From Sporothrix humicola (taxonomy: Eukaryota; Ascomycota; Sordariomycetes; Ophiostomatales; Ophiostomataceae), in contig WNYE01000087.1 of assembly GCA_021396245.1 (NCBI GenBank), forward strand, positions 116,437 to 180,436: a stretch of DNA of 64,000 bases. Direction: 5' to 3'. How positions within the stretch are numbered: position 1 is the first letter of the stretch; every line of letters begins with the position of its first letter. The notes under the pieces are model-generated. The model was not told the origin of the DNA. It did no database searches and worked only from the letters and a program-made list of their open reading frames with translations. Position numbers and translations under genes: made by a program. Shown in pieces: positions 44,523 through 56,750 of the stretch.

Positions 44523-45990
44523 GTTTTGTTGATGAATGTGTCGGTGAAGAAGACGGGGGAGATCCGAGTCTGGCTCCTCGTCTCGCGCTCTGTCTAGCCT
44601 CCCAAGCTCTCACTCTCACTCGCTTACTCTTGCCGTCCGGCAATCTCTCTCAACAGCAAGCCAACAAGCAACAACCAGTATTCAGGACGATCAAGCCTGC
44701 TCACCGTTCCCAATTAAGCTTTCGAGAGGGTCTCCTAGTGTATGGCCGGCCCGGGTACCAGGGAGATCTAGATTACCTCCGCTCGGTATTGAAACGGGGT
44801 GATGTGGCTTGAGAAAAAGCTTTGCAATGTGTGGATGGCGTGCCGTAGGATAACTTGATACCTCCGAGGCTGCAGAGAGCTGTGTCGTTGACTCGTTGCT
44901 TTGTTCTTGTGTGCGTATTGTGTTTTGGCTAGGCGCAGTTTGGCACACGTTGCTCTCCTTTTTTGCCGGGTCTAGCGACCGACAGCTCCTTCCCGTGGGT
45001 CGCCTTTAGTGCTCTGTATCGCACTTTCCCCATATGACGTCGCCCATAGGCTACAGCGTCCTCAACTATCTTACCAAAGGCACCTGCTCGCCCTGGCTTT
45101 AGCCCCTGGAACGCAGACAGGACCTCTTCCTGAATTGGGTGACCGACCTAGGGCGATCCGCCGCTAAACCTGATTTGCTACCGACTCAACGACTCGCTGC
45201 CCTCCCTGCCGTGCTGGCCAAGACGGTGTCCCCGTTTAAAAGGTAGTGCGCGGCTCTTTGATTGGCCTGTCTCAGGTTGTGAGAAGAGATGGAAGGAACG
45301 TGGGAAAGAGCCTCGAAGCCGCCTGCCATATTGCGAGGCTTGTGCCATTCTGTAAAAGGCAGGAACGACACAGGAGAACGCCCCCGCCGAAACGACGATT
45401 ACAGAAGGCCCGATGGGACGAGATCGCACATGTCGTGACTTCTATTTCCACTTTCACACTCACCGACGGTGCTTTTGCCTGAATCGTTCTTTCCTCATTT
45501 TTTTAGATTGTTTTCATTTTCTCTCTTTCCTTCTTGGCGTCGATCTGCGGCCTCGTTCTTTCTTCTTACACCCTCACTATTGTTGCCAGCAAATTACGTC
45601 CCGAGACATCCCCCTCCTAAAGACATCTCATTCTCATTCTCACTCCCACATCCTCAACATCAACGTACACCGGCACCCTTCTCATCAACAAACTATTGAC
45701 AAAAGATGTATGCCAAGTACACACAGCGCGCCTGACACACGGTCACGCTTTTGTGGCATCCGATTTTATTGATCCGCCCGATTTGATTCTTTTACGAGAC
45801 CAGCAACATCTCACTCTTGGCACTCGACGGATAACGGTCGACGGCCGTCTTCCGTTTACCGGCCTTCCTTGTTGATTTTCTTTCCTGGCCCTTCTCCCTT
45901 CTATCTGATATTTCTTTTTTTCTCCTTTCTCTTGTATCACCACCTCGGCCATCCCGTTCAACCAGCTCGACATCTTATATATCAGTCAAG
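44523..45990. promoter_or_regulatory. Divergent intergenic region PBN1 / caspase-like fusion gene
   Basis: 1.47 kb. The right half (about 45,480-45,990) is strongly pyrimidine-rich, the leader of the fusion gene, and short ATGs in it would encode upstream frames. No recognised coding sequence. Confidence 0.45.
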
Positions 45991-48900
45991 ATGGGCGACC
46001 TTCAACCCCCATATCTGACTATCCGGACGCTGAGCAGCGGCGGCGACCGGAACAGTCTCACAAGCACCGACTCAGCATACGCGTCTGCCTCTGCAAACAG
46101 CGACTTCATCGTGCCATCCACAACACACGATATTGGCCGTGTCAACTACCATGTCAAGCATCTCGACTCTTTTGCAAGGACACTCGAAGACTCGGCAAGC
46201 CGCGCATTCCCCAACCGTGGACGCTCACAACAACGGTACAACAAGGTCATCTCGTTACTGCTGCACTGGAAATCAGACGACCTTTTTGTGCTCCCCGAAC
46301 TCGAAGATTTAGAAAAGTGCATGCGGGAGGACTATGGCTTCGAGACCGACACTTTCCCTATTCCATCCGAGAACGCACATCTCGAACTGATGATGCGAAT
46401 TGGTGCCTTGATCAAGGACCACGAAGCAACTGACACATTATTCATTGTCTACTACGGCGGGCACGCACGCATTGACGAGTCGAGACAGAGCACCTGGTGC
46501 GCGACAAGGAACCCAAACTCGCCCTGGCTGCAGTGGTCAGCCATCCAGACCCTTCTCGAACGGTCAGTTTCAGACACCTTGATCTTGTTGGACTGCTGTG
46601 CCGGAGCCGCCAGCGCCACATTCCCCAACGGCAAGAGCATCACAGAGACTATCTCCGCATCAAGTTGGGACGCCATCGCCCCCGATCCGGGCCGGTATTC
46701 GTTTACAAACGCACTCATTGAAGTGCTCCAAGAGTGGCGGGTTCGCACCTTTTCGGCTGCTATGCTGCATGCTGAGGTGCTTGCCCGGTTAAAGCACCCC
46801 CGACCCATCACCATCAACGGCAAACTCTTCGAAGCACGCTCCACCCCGGTGCATTTCATGATGACGGCCAACCACAGAGCCCCGAGTATCGAGATCGGCC
46901 GCATCCTTCCTCGCAACCGCCAGCTGCCGTCTCCACCAGCAGAGCCAGACTTCAACCAATATATGCCCGCTCCTTCGGGTGGCCGTGGGCCCTTGGGCGA
47001 GCCGGTCAAAGACCCAAATGAGGACGAACCGCACGTCATGATCTCGTTGGCCCTAGAAGACGACCAGAACCTTGACTTGAACGCCTGGGAGCAGTGGCTG
47101 TCTAGCTTCCCAGCTCTCGCCAAATACGTCAAGGTGCAGGGTGTCTTCAAGAGCCATTCTACTCTCCTCTTGCTTTCAGTCCCAGTCATGGTGTGGGATC
47201 TTCTTCCAGAAAACCGTGCCTGCTCTTTTGTGGCATTCATTCGGTCCAACAACCTCATCGCCGAGAAGAAGTCAACAGCGCCCGAGAACATTCCCACCCC
47301 GACGCCAGTCTCGGTACCGGCCGATGCCACTGCAATGATGGACCCCGACAATGAAAGTCATACCAATGTTGAGCATGTTGATACAAGCGACATTGTGAGC
47401 CGCGATGGCGATGACGAGAGCGACGTCGAGAGTATTGACGGAGACAACAATTCTGTAATCTCAGGGACGACATTCACGCCGACGGCGCCCAGCGTCCGCA
47501 TGAGCATTGCAACTACTGCCGTCAGTATCGGCGATACTTTATCTCAACGGCAATATGCCCAGCAGCGATCACCTCCAATGGCATCAGCGGCTTCGTCCTT
47601 CATCTCACGGCCATCGCCAGGCGGCACCTCTCAACGAACATATCCTCAGGGCTATGGACATAGCGGGCAAAGCTATACCTCAGATCAGAGGTCGGAGATT
47701 CGGAGCATCAGTCCCAGCCAAGTTCGGCCTTCCGGCGTGTCTTCGTCCAGAACTGTGGTCATGAACCAGCAAAGAATAGCAAGACGGACCAACCTGGATC
47801 GACCAAATACGGGTGATGGCCCGAAGCTGGCACAGCATATTGTTGACCGCCTCGAAGAGTACTTCCAGCAACACCCTAACCCGAGTGTCGGAATCGCAGA
47901 GTTCTTTGCGTCCAACCTCGGTGTCGAGAAGAGGGACATTGATGTAAGTTTATGTGCCGCCTATGCCTGACTTTGTGCCTGTCATACTAACTATTTGAAA
48001 GCTCTGGTTCCATCGTCGGCGGCAACAAGAGTCAATGAAACAGAACCTACAGAATCTGAAGATGGTCGATCACCCGTCTTTCGATCACGGCGACGGGAGT
48101 GGTGCCAAAATGATCCTTCCAGGACAGTTGAACCGACTGCTTGACATTTTTCCTCCCAACAATCTACTATTTATCGATCTCCGGTCACCAACAGACTTTG
48201 ACAAGTCCCATATCTACGGAGCTGTGAACCTACGGGTGCCTGTGTCGTTTATTGAGCAGGGCTTTGATCTTCTCGATAAGGCATTCACAGACGACCAGAG
48301 CCGCAGGAACTTTGCAAGAGCACCGTCCTCCCGTTGCGTCGTCTTTTATGACCGTGTCCTCGAGTTCCCTTGGGAATGCCCCATGGCAGATGCACTGATT
48401 GAGCAACTCCGTAAGAACAAGGGCTGGGCCGGCGACTACTATGTTCTCAAGGGCCACTACCGCGAGTTCTCGGCGTCCTTTGACAAGTACATTACGGGCG
48501 ACAAAATGAGCCTGGCGGCCAAGGACTATGTCGACAGCCTTCGGCAGCGCACTCCCCCCAACGAGTTTGAGAAGGAGCGCACAGAACACTATTATGCGGA
48601 GTGGAAGGCGCTCGTCGAGCACGAAAGCCGCGTCTCCCTACCGGACTCGACAGCTCACCTGGAAGAGAGGCGACAGGCCGTCGATCAGCACCAGGCCGAG
48701 CTCGAGGCAGAGCTTGAGCGCCGCAACCCTGTTCTCTTCCGCAAGGCCATGGGCCTCAGACAGATGCCTCTGAAGAAGAGCTACTCGACGACGAGCATGT
48801 ACGGTATGATGAAGGGTGGCTCAAGCGAGAAGCATTTGGAGCAAGACCTGCGGACCGAGCTCGTGGGTCCGTTGACACGCGGCCTTGAGAAGATGCATGG

Positions 48901-49216
48901 CCATGGCCATAGCCAGCGCCAGGGCCACCACGGCGAATCGATGTACCAGACAACGCCGGGCTACGACAAGTTGGGCGAATTTGCAGACACGTCGTCCCCA
49001 CCGTCGGTGTCGGACGAGTTTGATGAGATCGATCCCCGAGACGAGCAGCTGCGGGACGACGCGGGCTCCCAAAAGGCAGGCGACCTTGCTGGCCTTGGTG
49101 GCTCGTACGTGGGTTCAGGCCCAATGGGCCTGGGCAGGGGCGGATCGAACGCAGCCGCCGACCCCCGACGTGGCCGCGAAAAGTCGTTCTGGAAGCGCCT
49201 TCGTGTCAACAAATAA
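45991..49216 (+). CDS. Caspase-like / homeobox-like / rhodanese-like multidomain protein
   Basis: Two exons, 45991-47943 and 48002-49216 (1055 aa). Residues about 85-290 are a caspase-fold (C14-like) domain: His158 in YYGGHA and Cys203 in LLDCCAGA keep the catalytic dyad. Residues about 343-423 (WEQWLSSFPAL, STLLLLSVPVMVWDLLP) form a segment I associate with other fungal caspase/STAND-type proteins. After a Ser-rich linker, about 611-665 is a helical module ending IDLWFHRRRQQES, resembling homeodomain helix 3 (WFxNRR). Residues about 685-815 are rhodanese-like (LLFIDLRSPTDFDKSHIYGAVNLR), but the active-site loop reads VVFYDRVLEF with no Cys, so it should be catalytically dead, as in MAP-kinase phosphatases. 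The tail is low-complexity with a His/Gly patch. The intron has a perfect TACTAAC and an AAG acceptor. Function unknown; a signalling or death/incompatibility scaffold is an inference. Confidence 0.8.
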
Positions 49217-50333
49217 GAGGATGAGAAGCTGTCAACGCCTTTCGAGATCAAATCAAGATCGGCGGTGAACGAAACCTGACACAGGGACACGTCGGTGGCA
49301 AAACTGGAGACTGGACGAGCCAGTTGCGTTGTGTCCACAATCCATGATTTACGATCCACGATCCTTCCTACCCCCCTCTTGTCTGTTTCGTGTGGCTCCT
49401 CGGTGTGCTGCCCGTGGTTGTGGCAGGAGCATCATGCAGAAGCATGCGATCTGCTGTGCGAAGAGCACGTTGGCGCTAACTACCGCAAAAGACAGCATCT
49501 CCCCTGTCAATCTTCTCTCTCTTTTTCTGCTACTTCTTTCATTTCTTGTCTTCATTTTTGGTTATATTTCGGTCATATTGGGGCGCGCACACCATCTCGG
49601 TGCTGCCTCCCTCTTTTGCATGTAGAGCGAGGTGTTTTTTCTTATATTTGAGCGGACATGGCCTCCCACATCGGTTGAGGCCGACATTTGACATGTCTTT
49701 TGCTATGGTTATTGGATAAAAGCCAGGATATTACATGGTTGACACGGTGCACATGATTTTGTTGCCCTACATTTTTATGTCATTTTCTTGAATATATATG
49801 AGCATATTACATACCTATATCACGACTCTACTATTCCTTTCACAATCGAGGTTACACATCGTGGCTGGCAACCTGGAAAGACGGCGCATATTCCTGAACA
49901 GGCGACAAATTGCCTTTCTGACAGGGCAAAGAAGATGTGAGAATGAATGGCTGGAGTGTGTCAAAGGGGAAGAGAGGATAACGGGGGGACGCACAACAAG
50001 CCCAGTTTTGCGAAGCGCAAAGCTGAACCCAGCCAACTGCAGGCCTCAACGCGTGGCATTCAGATGAGCGGTGAGGAGGTGAGCATGGAGAAGGAGCACA
50101 AAGAAAGAGTGCAGAAAAGGAGAAAATGAAAACATGAGCACAAGGATGAACACAAGGATGACAAGAGGGGGCGTGGTGCAAGGTGAAGTGAACGCCGTGT
50201 GGTTGCTCGAGAGGCTTCGGGCTCATCCTCATTCTCGTCTTATGGCCAAGCCATCTGATGAAGACAGACGACGTATCACCAGCCAAGCAGTCGCCGACAT
50301 GCCCGTTGCCATCGATCCTCGGCACATTCTTTG

Positions 50334-50337
<4 letters not shown>

Positions 50338-50376
<39 letters not shown>

Positions 50377-50381
50377 TTTTT
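50338..50381. repeat. (CT)n followed by T-run
   Basis: About 15 CT dinucleotides directly followed by an uninterrupted T tract of about 14. Confidence 0.9.
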
Positions 50382-51243
50382 ATTCTTTTCTAGTTGTGGC
50401 TGGACAGATGTCACATCGATCGAAGCGAGACAGGTTGATGGCAAGATGACATGCAGCCTCTCATCGTCGATTGTCGCCCATTTCAGGAGAAGAGGCGTGT
50501 CAGGGAGGCAGGAGATGTGAGCACAAAATAGGAGAGACATGCTCGAGGCGCACTGAAGACCTCGTAAAGTGTCCATTGATATTGTCAAAGACATGGAGGA
50601 AAAGGTCGATCATGTTTTCCCCGTCCTGTCTCGCGAGTTTTTGTTTTTCTTTCCGTGTCTGTCACGAGTGTCATGTGTCTTGTTTCTAATCTTGTCCAAG
50701 GATAACAGGTTTGAAAAATATTGCCTTTGCATTGTGTCTCTGTTTATTTCTTTCTTTACGATTCTAAAACGTGAGACGCATCTAACCGCCGGCTCTCCAG
50801 GGTTTTTTTTTTCTGGTTTTTTTTCTTCATCTATTTCGTCGGAAGAAAAGACAGACGCAAGCCCAAAGCAATCAAATGCATGCTTGTATATTTTTAAATT
50901 CGAAATAGATTGGCTTCCAGGCGGCAAACCACACATGCTCGACAGGCCATGCACAATGAGTGGATTTGAAGTGATATGGCCAGGGCGTACAAGGAGGCAG
51001 AATGGGTAGTACGATCATTCATTGTCACCCTTGTCAATTCTTGCCGGTCGTCCCACCTCCGCCTTTTCTTCGCAGTATGATGTATCTTTTTTTTACTATT
51101 TTTTTTCGGTTTCTTTTCCCAAAGACCACTCCTGCCATCGTCATCAGCTGACAGTTGGCAGTCACGTCCTTCGCTTTGACAAAGACGTTGCTAATCAGCC
51201 ATCGAGCTTGTGCTTGTTGCATGCAGAAAAGAGGCGTTTGGCG

Positions 51244-51286
51244 TTTTTTTTTTTTTTTCATTTATTTATTTATTTATTTATTTATT
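51244..51286. repeat. T15 followed by (ATTT)n
   Basis: A 15-T homopolymer, CA, then six to seven tetranucleotide units. Confidence 0.9.
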
Positions 51287-53664
51287 CTCCCTTTTTATTC
51301 AATCTATTCTTTTCTTCGGATACCGAGGGGAAACACACGATACATGTGCATACGACGTCCTTGTACAGCTACATTGCATACAGAGATTCAAGGATCAGGG
51401 GGTGCATGGGGAGTTCATGAGATCAGCTCGTCTTGCCCACCACTACGGATGTCGGTTGAACAATGTGGATTCCGTTTCCATATACATATGAAATCACAAC
51501 AATGTTGACAGACGTTATGTACCTGGTGGGCTATCAGATTTATTTTAGAATCATCATTTTTATTCTGAATTATCATGTAGGTCTACGGAGAGGGACGGAG
51601 AAAGCCAAATTGCCAAGACTACGGACAGAACCACATCCTTGGGTTTCTTTATCTTCTTTCATCAAAAAGAACCATTTTATGGAGCAGAAAACAACACCGA
51701 AGAAACAACGAGACAGAAAGAGAAAAAAGACATACTTTGTAAGAGACATGAAATCGAAAAAGGAGCAGACCCCCACTCCCGACCACACAGACACGAACAG
51801 CAAGCACAACTGAGACTTGAACGGCGAATGTATATGTAGACATCGCAATATGCAGAAGCACGCATCCGTCGTCGGGCCACACCGGCATCTGGTCGGTTTT
51901 GTTATGACTTTGATTCATTTATTGTTCCTTTTCCCTTTTTTCCTTTTCTTTTTCCTTCCTTTTCTTTTATTATTTTTTAATTCATTTTGTGCTTCTTCGC
52001 ATTACTCTTCGTTGTTGACCCCTTGCTCGCTGTTGTTTCTTCGACCTCCCTTGCATATGTGCCTTGATTATTATTTTCTTTCTCATACACACAAGAACAC
52101 CAGGAGACTGGCCACAAGGCTCGCTGCAGGTCGTTGTGGCTGCAGATAGAATGCAGTTTTACTCAAACGTTCCTTTTCGGGGCGTTTGCTGTCACCGTTC
52201 CCCTATCACCTTGTCTCTCTCTCTCTCTTTATCTCTTTCTCTCTGTGCAATTTTATTTGCAGTTGATTTACACTTTTGTTCCGTACCTCTATGTCTTCCT
52301 TTTCGTGCTTGTTTCTCCCTGTCTTTGTGTGTCTGCACACGTGTGGTTGTCTTATTTTATTTGTGGATGTAGGGAAAGTACCAACTGATGGAGGGCATCT
52401 TTGGCGAGATGAAACGGAGTTACGAGCTATTCATGCCTCCGAAGATTTGAAATCATCTAATATTCTCTGATATTATCTAGATAAGGAATTGACAAAAAAG
52501 CAAGAGAAGGCGAGAACAGAACAATGCCCGTTGCCGTCTGCAAGATTGGCGACGTTGGCTGTCAAAGAGTGTGTAAACAGACAGTGCCATCAGAAGGATG
52601 GAGCAGTGCCGAGAGGTCCAGCTGTCTGTCAGTTTTCATAATGTGGCAGCCACAAGCATTACCATTTTTCTTTTGATTTTCTTTCTGTAGTTCTTTAAAA
52701 AGAAAAAAAGAAAAAAAAGAAATCTTCTCGTATTCTCTCTTAATGCATATTCTGCTGCCCAACACAACATGCACTTTGTTTGCTTATGCATATCCTCTCA
52801 CCGCGTATTTTCTAGTGCATATAATGCAATGCTCGTGCACAAACCTGTGTGCTTGTATATTCACTTGTTTACGTATTTCTGGTGCATGTGCACACCGTAT
52901 TTTATTTTGTGCCCTCTGCAATTTTGTGCCTTTGTCTTTTTCTGCCTTGTCATTCCCATTATTTCTTCCCCTCTCCAGCTGAAATATGCATACACAGTGC
53001 ACGTTGACGTAAAAAAGCGACATGCATCCAGGTCCATCCATCTGGATCGCTTGGCCGCAAGGATCTGATCGGAGAGCCGACAGAATGTGTGTCGTCTCCA
53101 ACTGGAAGGAAGATAAGGAGGAGCGCAGAAGGAAGATGCATGCAAGACGGCGATGACGGGAAAAGGTGATATGTGACAGGATATTATCATGTCTTTGTGT
53201 TGTTTCTGTCTCTGACGAAATAAAAGGGCTGGGTCTTACTTTCAAGGAGAATCAAGAATTGAGGGGACTTTAGCCACCGTCCCTCGTCGCTGGCTTTTCA
53301 TAATTTTGTGCTACTCTGCATCGAGTCCTTGCACACTTACAACAAGGTAGATACATTGTGAGAGACTGTCACAATATATTTCGAGCGCCCTCATTAACCA
53401 CCTCCCAGTTTTGTGCTTTTTTTTTTTCAGTCAGACAGAGTGGTAAATGCTGAGGATGGAGACGGGGGGCCACAGGCATGCTGAAGGATGCAGAAGGACG
53501 CAAAAGAACGCAAAAGACTGAAGAGAGGGTGGGGAGCCTGCAGAAAGTGCAGAAACATGCGTCGGCGTGCAGCAGATATGCATGAACGCAATGTGTGTTT
53601 TACAGCTGACTGTGTGAGCACTGTCAGAAGAGAAGACACAGAAGGTTAGAAAGAAGGTGGAAAG

Positions 53665-53697
53665 AAGGCAGAGAAAAGGCAGAGAAAAGGCAGAGAA
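53665..53697. repeat. 11-bp minisatellite, three copies
   Basis: Three perfect copies of AAGGCAGAGAA in direct tandem. Confidence 0.9.
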
Positions 53698-54510
53698 AAC
53701 CAACATCGACTGGAGACAATAAAACAAGGACATAAAATAATAAGAAATGAATAACCATATCGGGAATACTCCGTACTGTTGTCTGAGACCTTTTTTCTTG
53801 TTGACTTGGTCGGGGACTCGGACTGCGCTTTGGTATTCTGGCGCTCTGCTGTTTCGTTTCGTTTCCTGGTTTCTCCCTATTCTCCTTGTTTTCTTCTTCC
53901 TCGTATTTTTGTTTCATTTTTATTTTCTCCATCAGAAATAGAAGAGGATGTGAAAACCCCGAACGCTCAGACATGGTGGAGGATTCATATTGCCTCCGGT
54001 GTTTCTCTTCTGTTGTTTTGTTGTTTTGCTGTCTTGCTGCCTTGCTGTCTTGTTGTTGAGGCTGAAGAAAGGGCGAATGTAAATAACAACAAACTTTTGT
54101 AACCACCAATCAATGAGAGGCCTAAACTCTGCCAAAACAAGCCCGGCTCAGTCGTCTGTCATGACAAAAGATAAGACTGTAACAGAAAACGGAAAACATA
54201 TCTCCACCGACTTCGGCGGCCGTCGCCACTCTCGAGAGAGTAATGCCGAGCACAATGGCATTATTCTCGGTGGTTTTGACGTCTGTCACATTCGTCACAG
54301 TACAGTGATCGCCCCAAACGGTTAACGGTTTGTTATTCCTTAGATCAGGAGACTTCTCGGGCAAATCGGGCTCTGTGGGGTAGCCGTTGGTGGGCTCGCC
54401 TTGACTGGCCTCGCCCTGGCTGGTCTCAATAGGCTGACAAGAGATGCCATACAAACCAGGTGGCCAAGGGCGAGGCAAGGCACGGCGAGAGAAACATTGA
54501 GATGGCTGAA

Positions 54511-54545
54511 GACTGAGGACTGAAGACTAAGGACTGAAGACTGAC
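54511..54545. repeat. 7-bp tandem repeat, five copies
   Basis: Five units of GACTGAR, one with a single change. Confidence 0.85.
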
Positions 54546-56199
54546 AACAGTTTTCCTTGCCTCGGCCAATACCGCTTTCCTCCCTGAGCGCGTTTTGGTT
54601 CCGTTTTCGTCTAGTATTTGCCATAGTTTGTGAGTCGTTGATTTGTCCTTCAGTCTGTTGTTCTGATGAGAGCTCTGAGTCGGGCTTTGGGCCATAGGGA
54701 TTGTCCGTCCGCGGAACTGGCATGCACACTCTGTACATAGTAGCCTATTGCCTGAGCTTGGTGCCTGTCGATGCCAAATGGGGCTATTGACCGTCGTTGA
54801 TTAATCCAGTTGCATGTGCCTGGGGCGTATTTCTTGACGGACGTTAGCTTTTGGCCACACAACGTATGTCAGGAGTCGGCGACGTGACAGCATTCGTGTG
54901 AGCGGGGACAGAGGGCGAAGGGGCGATAGTCAATGGACAATAGACAAGAGACAATAAACGATAAACAATACACAAGACAGCAAGCATCAAATAACATATT
55001 GTGGATGCAACCAAAAGTCCCCTGCATCGTTAAATGAAGGAAAGAACGACGCGACAAAGTTCAAACGAAGAAAGGCAAGGCAGGTACAACTGGCCACCAC
55101 CAACAATAGCTCGTCTGCGACTTCCTCATCAATCCTTCAAGCGTACCGAGAGACAGCATCCCCATCACTTTACTGTTAGTGCACACCACCACCTTCCCCG
55201 GGGCCTGACTTCCTAGGGCCCGTCTTGTCCATCGGGCTCCATGCTCCTGCTGCTGGTTCATGTACCCGTACAAGGAAGGCACCATCGCTAGGCATTGGAC
55301 CGGCGTGCCAAAGGACGGCAGTCGCGGTGAAGATGGGATGGAGATGACACTCCAGTATCGAGCTTGGGGGTGCACCTGCCGTCTAGGGAAACCCATGACA
55401 ATGACTTCTTTCCCTCTCACTTCCCAAATAGTAAGCCCATAAGGCGTAGGGCATAGTCTCAAACTATAGAATAGAGGGATTACATGCCGTGTAGATGGAG
55501 TTGCCGAAGCTCGTATTCCTGTTGCGCCGTATTGCGTTAAAAGAACAGAAAAGAACAGAATAATATGCTCACTGCTCCATAGCAAAGACGAAAAACAAGA
55601 ATTCAAGGACAAGACGATGGCAAGAAGCTGTCACTCAAAGCCTGACAGTGGGTAGGTGATAGGGGGAAAGAGGCAATAGAAAAAGAAGAAAAAGGATAAA
55701 AGTACGCCGGGGTTTTCTCCGGGCGAGTAGCGCGGCGCGTGTCCCAGGGAGGAGGGAGCGAAGGGGCATATTGCGCAGGCAGGAAGCACTCCGTAGATGA
55801 AGAAAAAGGAAGGAAGCCGAAAAAAAGAAACGCCCAAAAAGGAAAGAAGGGAAAGTAGGCAAGAACAAACGGGAGATGAACAACAATCACCCCTTGAATC
55901 GTGCCGTGGCATTGGCAATTGCTCGTTGTTTTTCGGCCGGTGTGCGGCGTAAGACGCAATCTCATGTACAGGTACAAGTGTCAACGCATCATTGTCCTGA
56001 ACTAGCCACCAACAGACGCCCAGGAGACTCAGCAGCTGGGCTGGGCTGTCAAGCCCGGTGCCGAATGCTGAGAAGGTCTGACTGTACTGTTTGTCGTGGG
56101 ATGACGGCCATCACCGGCAGTTCTTGGTCATTTGTGTGGCAAACGCGCGTCAAGTGTATTGTCGTCGTCCAGATGTGGTCATTATCGACGTAATTTTTG

Positions 56200-56750
56200 C
56201 TTGTGGCCAGCATCGCGTTGTTGATGCTCCTCGGCTAGTAGCTCCTTCCATGTCGTCAACAGCTTCTTTCCCCTTTCCCTTTGTCTCTACCGCGCCCTAT
56301 TCCAAGACAGTGGTTCAGGTCGGTTCCAGGGAGGGTAGCTGCTTCCCTCCCACGCTCTTGCCCCACCACTACCTTTTCTCGCCTTTCACTTCAACAACAA
56401 AGCATGTCGATCTGTTCTGGACCTTTTCCCCTTGGCTTGCCCGGTGGCGCCTTCCAACAAACCTCAGGCTCTCTCAGGCTACCCTCCAAGAATTTAGACT
56501 GGCAGTTTCCTTGATTTTGAACTGGTTTTGGTTCAGACAATTGTGTTTGGGCGTCGTGGGGATTCCTGCCATTCTTGGATTTTCTGCCCTTTTTCCTCTT
56601 GTTGACCCCTTTTTCATCTCGTTTTCTCGTGTCTTTCTTTGTGTCTCGCATCATTTGCTCCTTTTTTGACCACCTCGATCTGACCTACGAGCTTACACCT
56701 TTATATTTGACTTTTGAATTTTGACTTTTGACACTACCACGTTGCGTTGG
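56200..56750 (+). other. CT-rich leader-like stretch without a gene
   Basis: Strongly pyrimidine-rich plus-strand sequence of the type seen before genes in the left part of the window (for example 16,600-17,308 and 45,480-45,990). It ends with a repeated TGACTTTTGA string near 56,707-56,732, but no recognisable coding sequence follows. Confidence 0.35.

Noticed and set aside
45140..45165. GGGTGACCGACC string resembling part of dispersed 5S rRNA
   Set aside because: Neither the conserved 5S box-A/C region nor the paired ends are present.
55061..55612. 183-codon minus-strand open frame in the gene desert
   Set aside because: The longest balanced-composition minus-strand frame there, but no recognisable domain, signal peptide or splice partner; kept only as a possible orphan.
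56091..56669. 192-codon plus-strand open frame in the gene desert
   Set aside because: A Phe/Leu/Ser-rich translation of pyrimidine-rich leader-like DNA; not protein-like.
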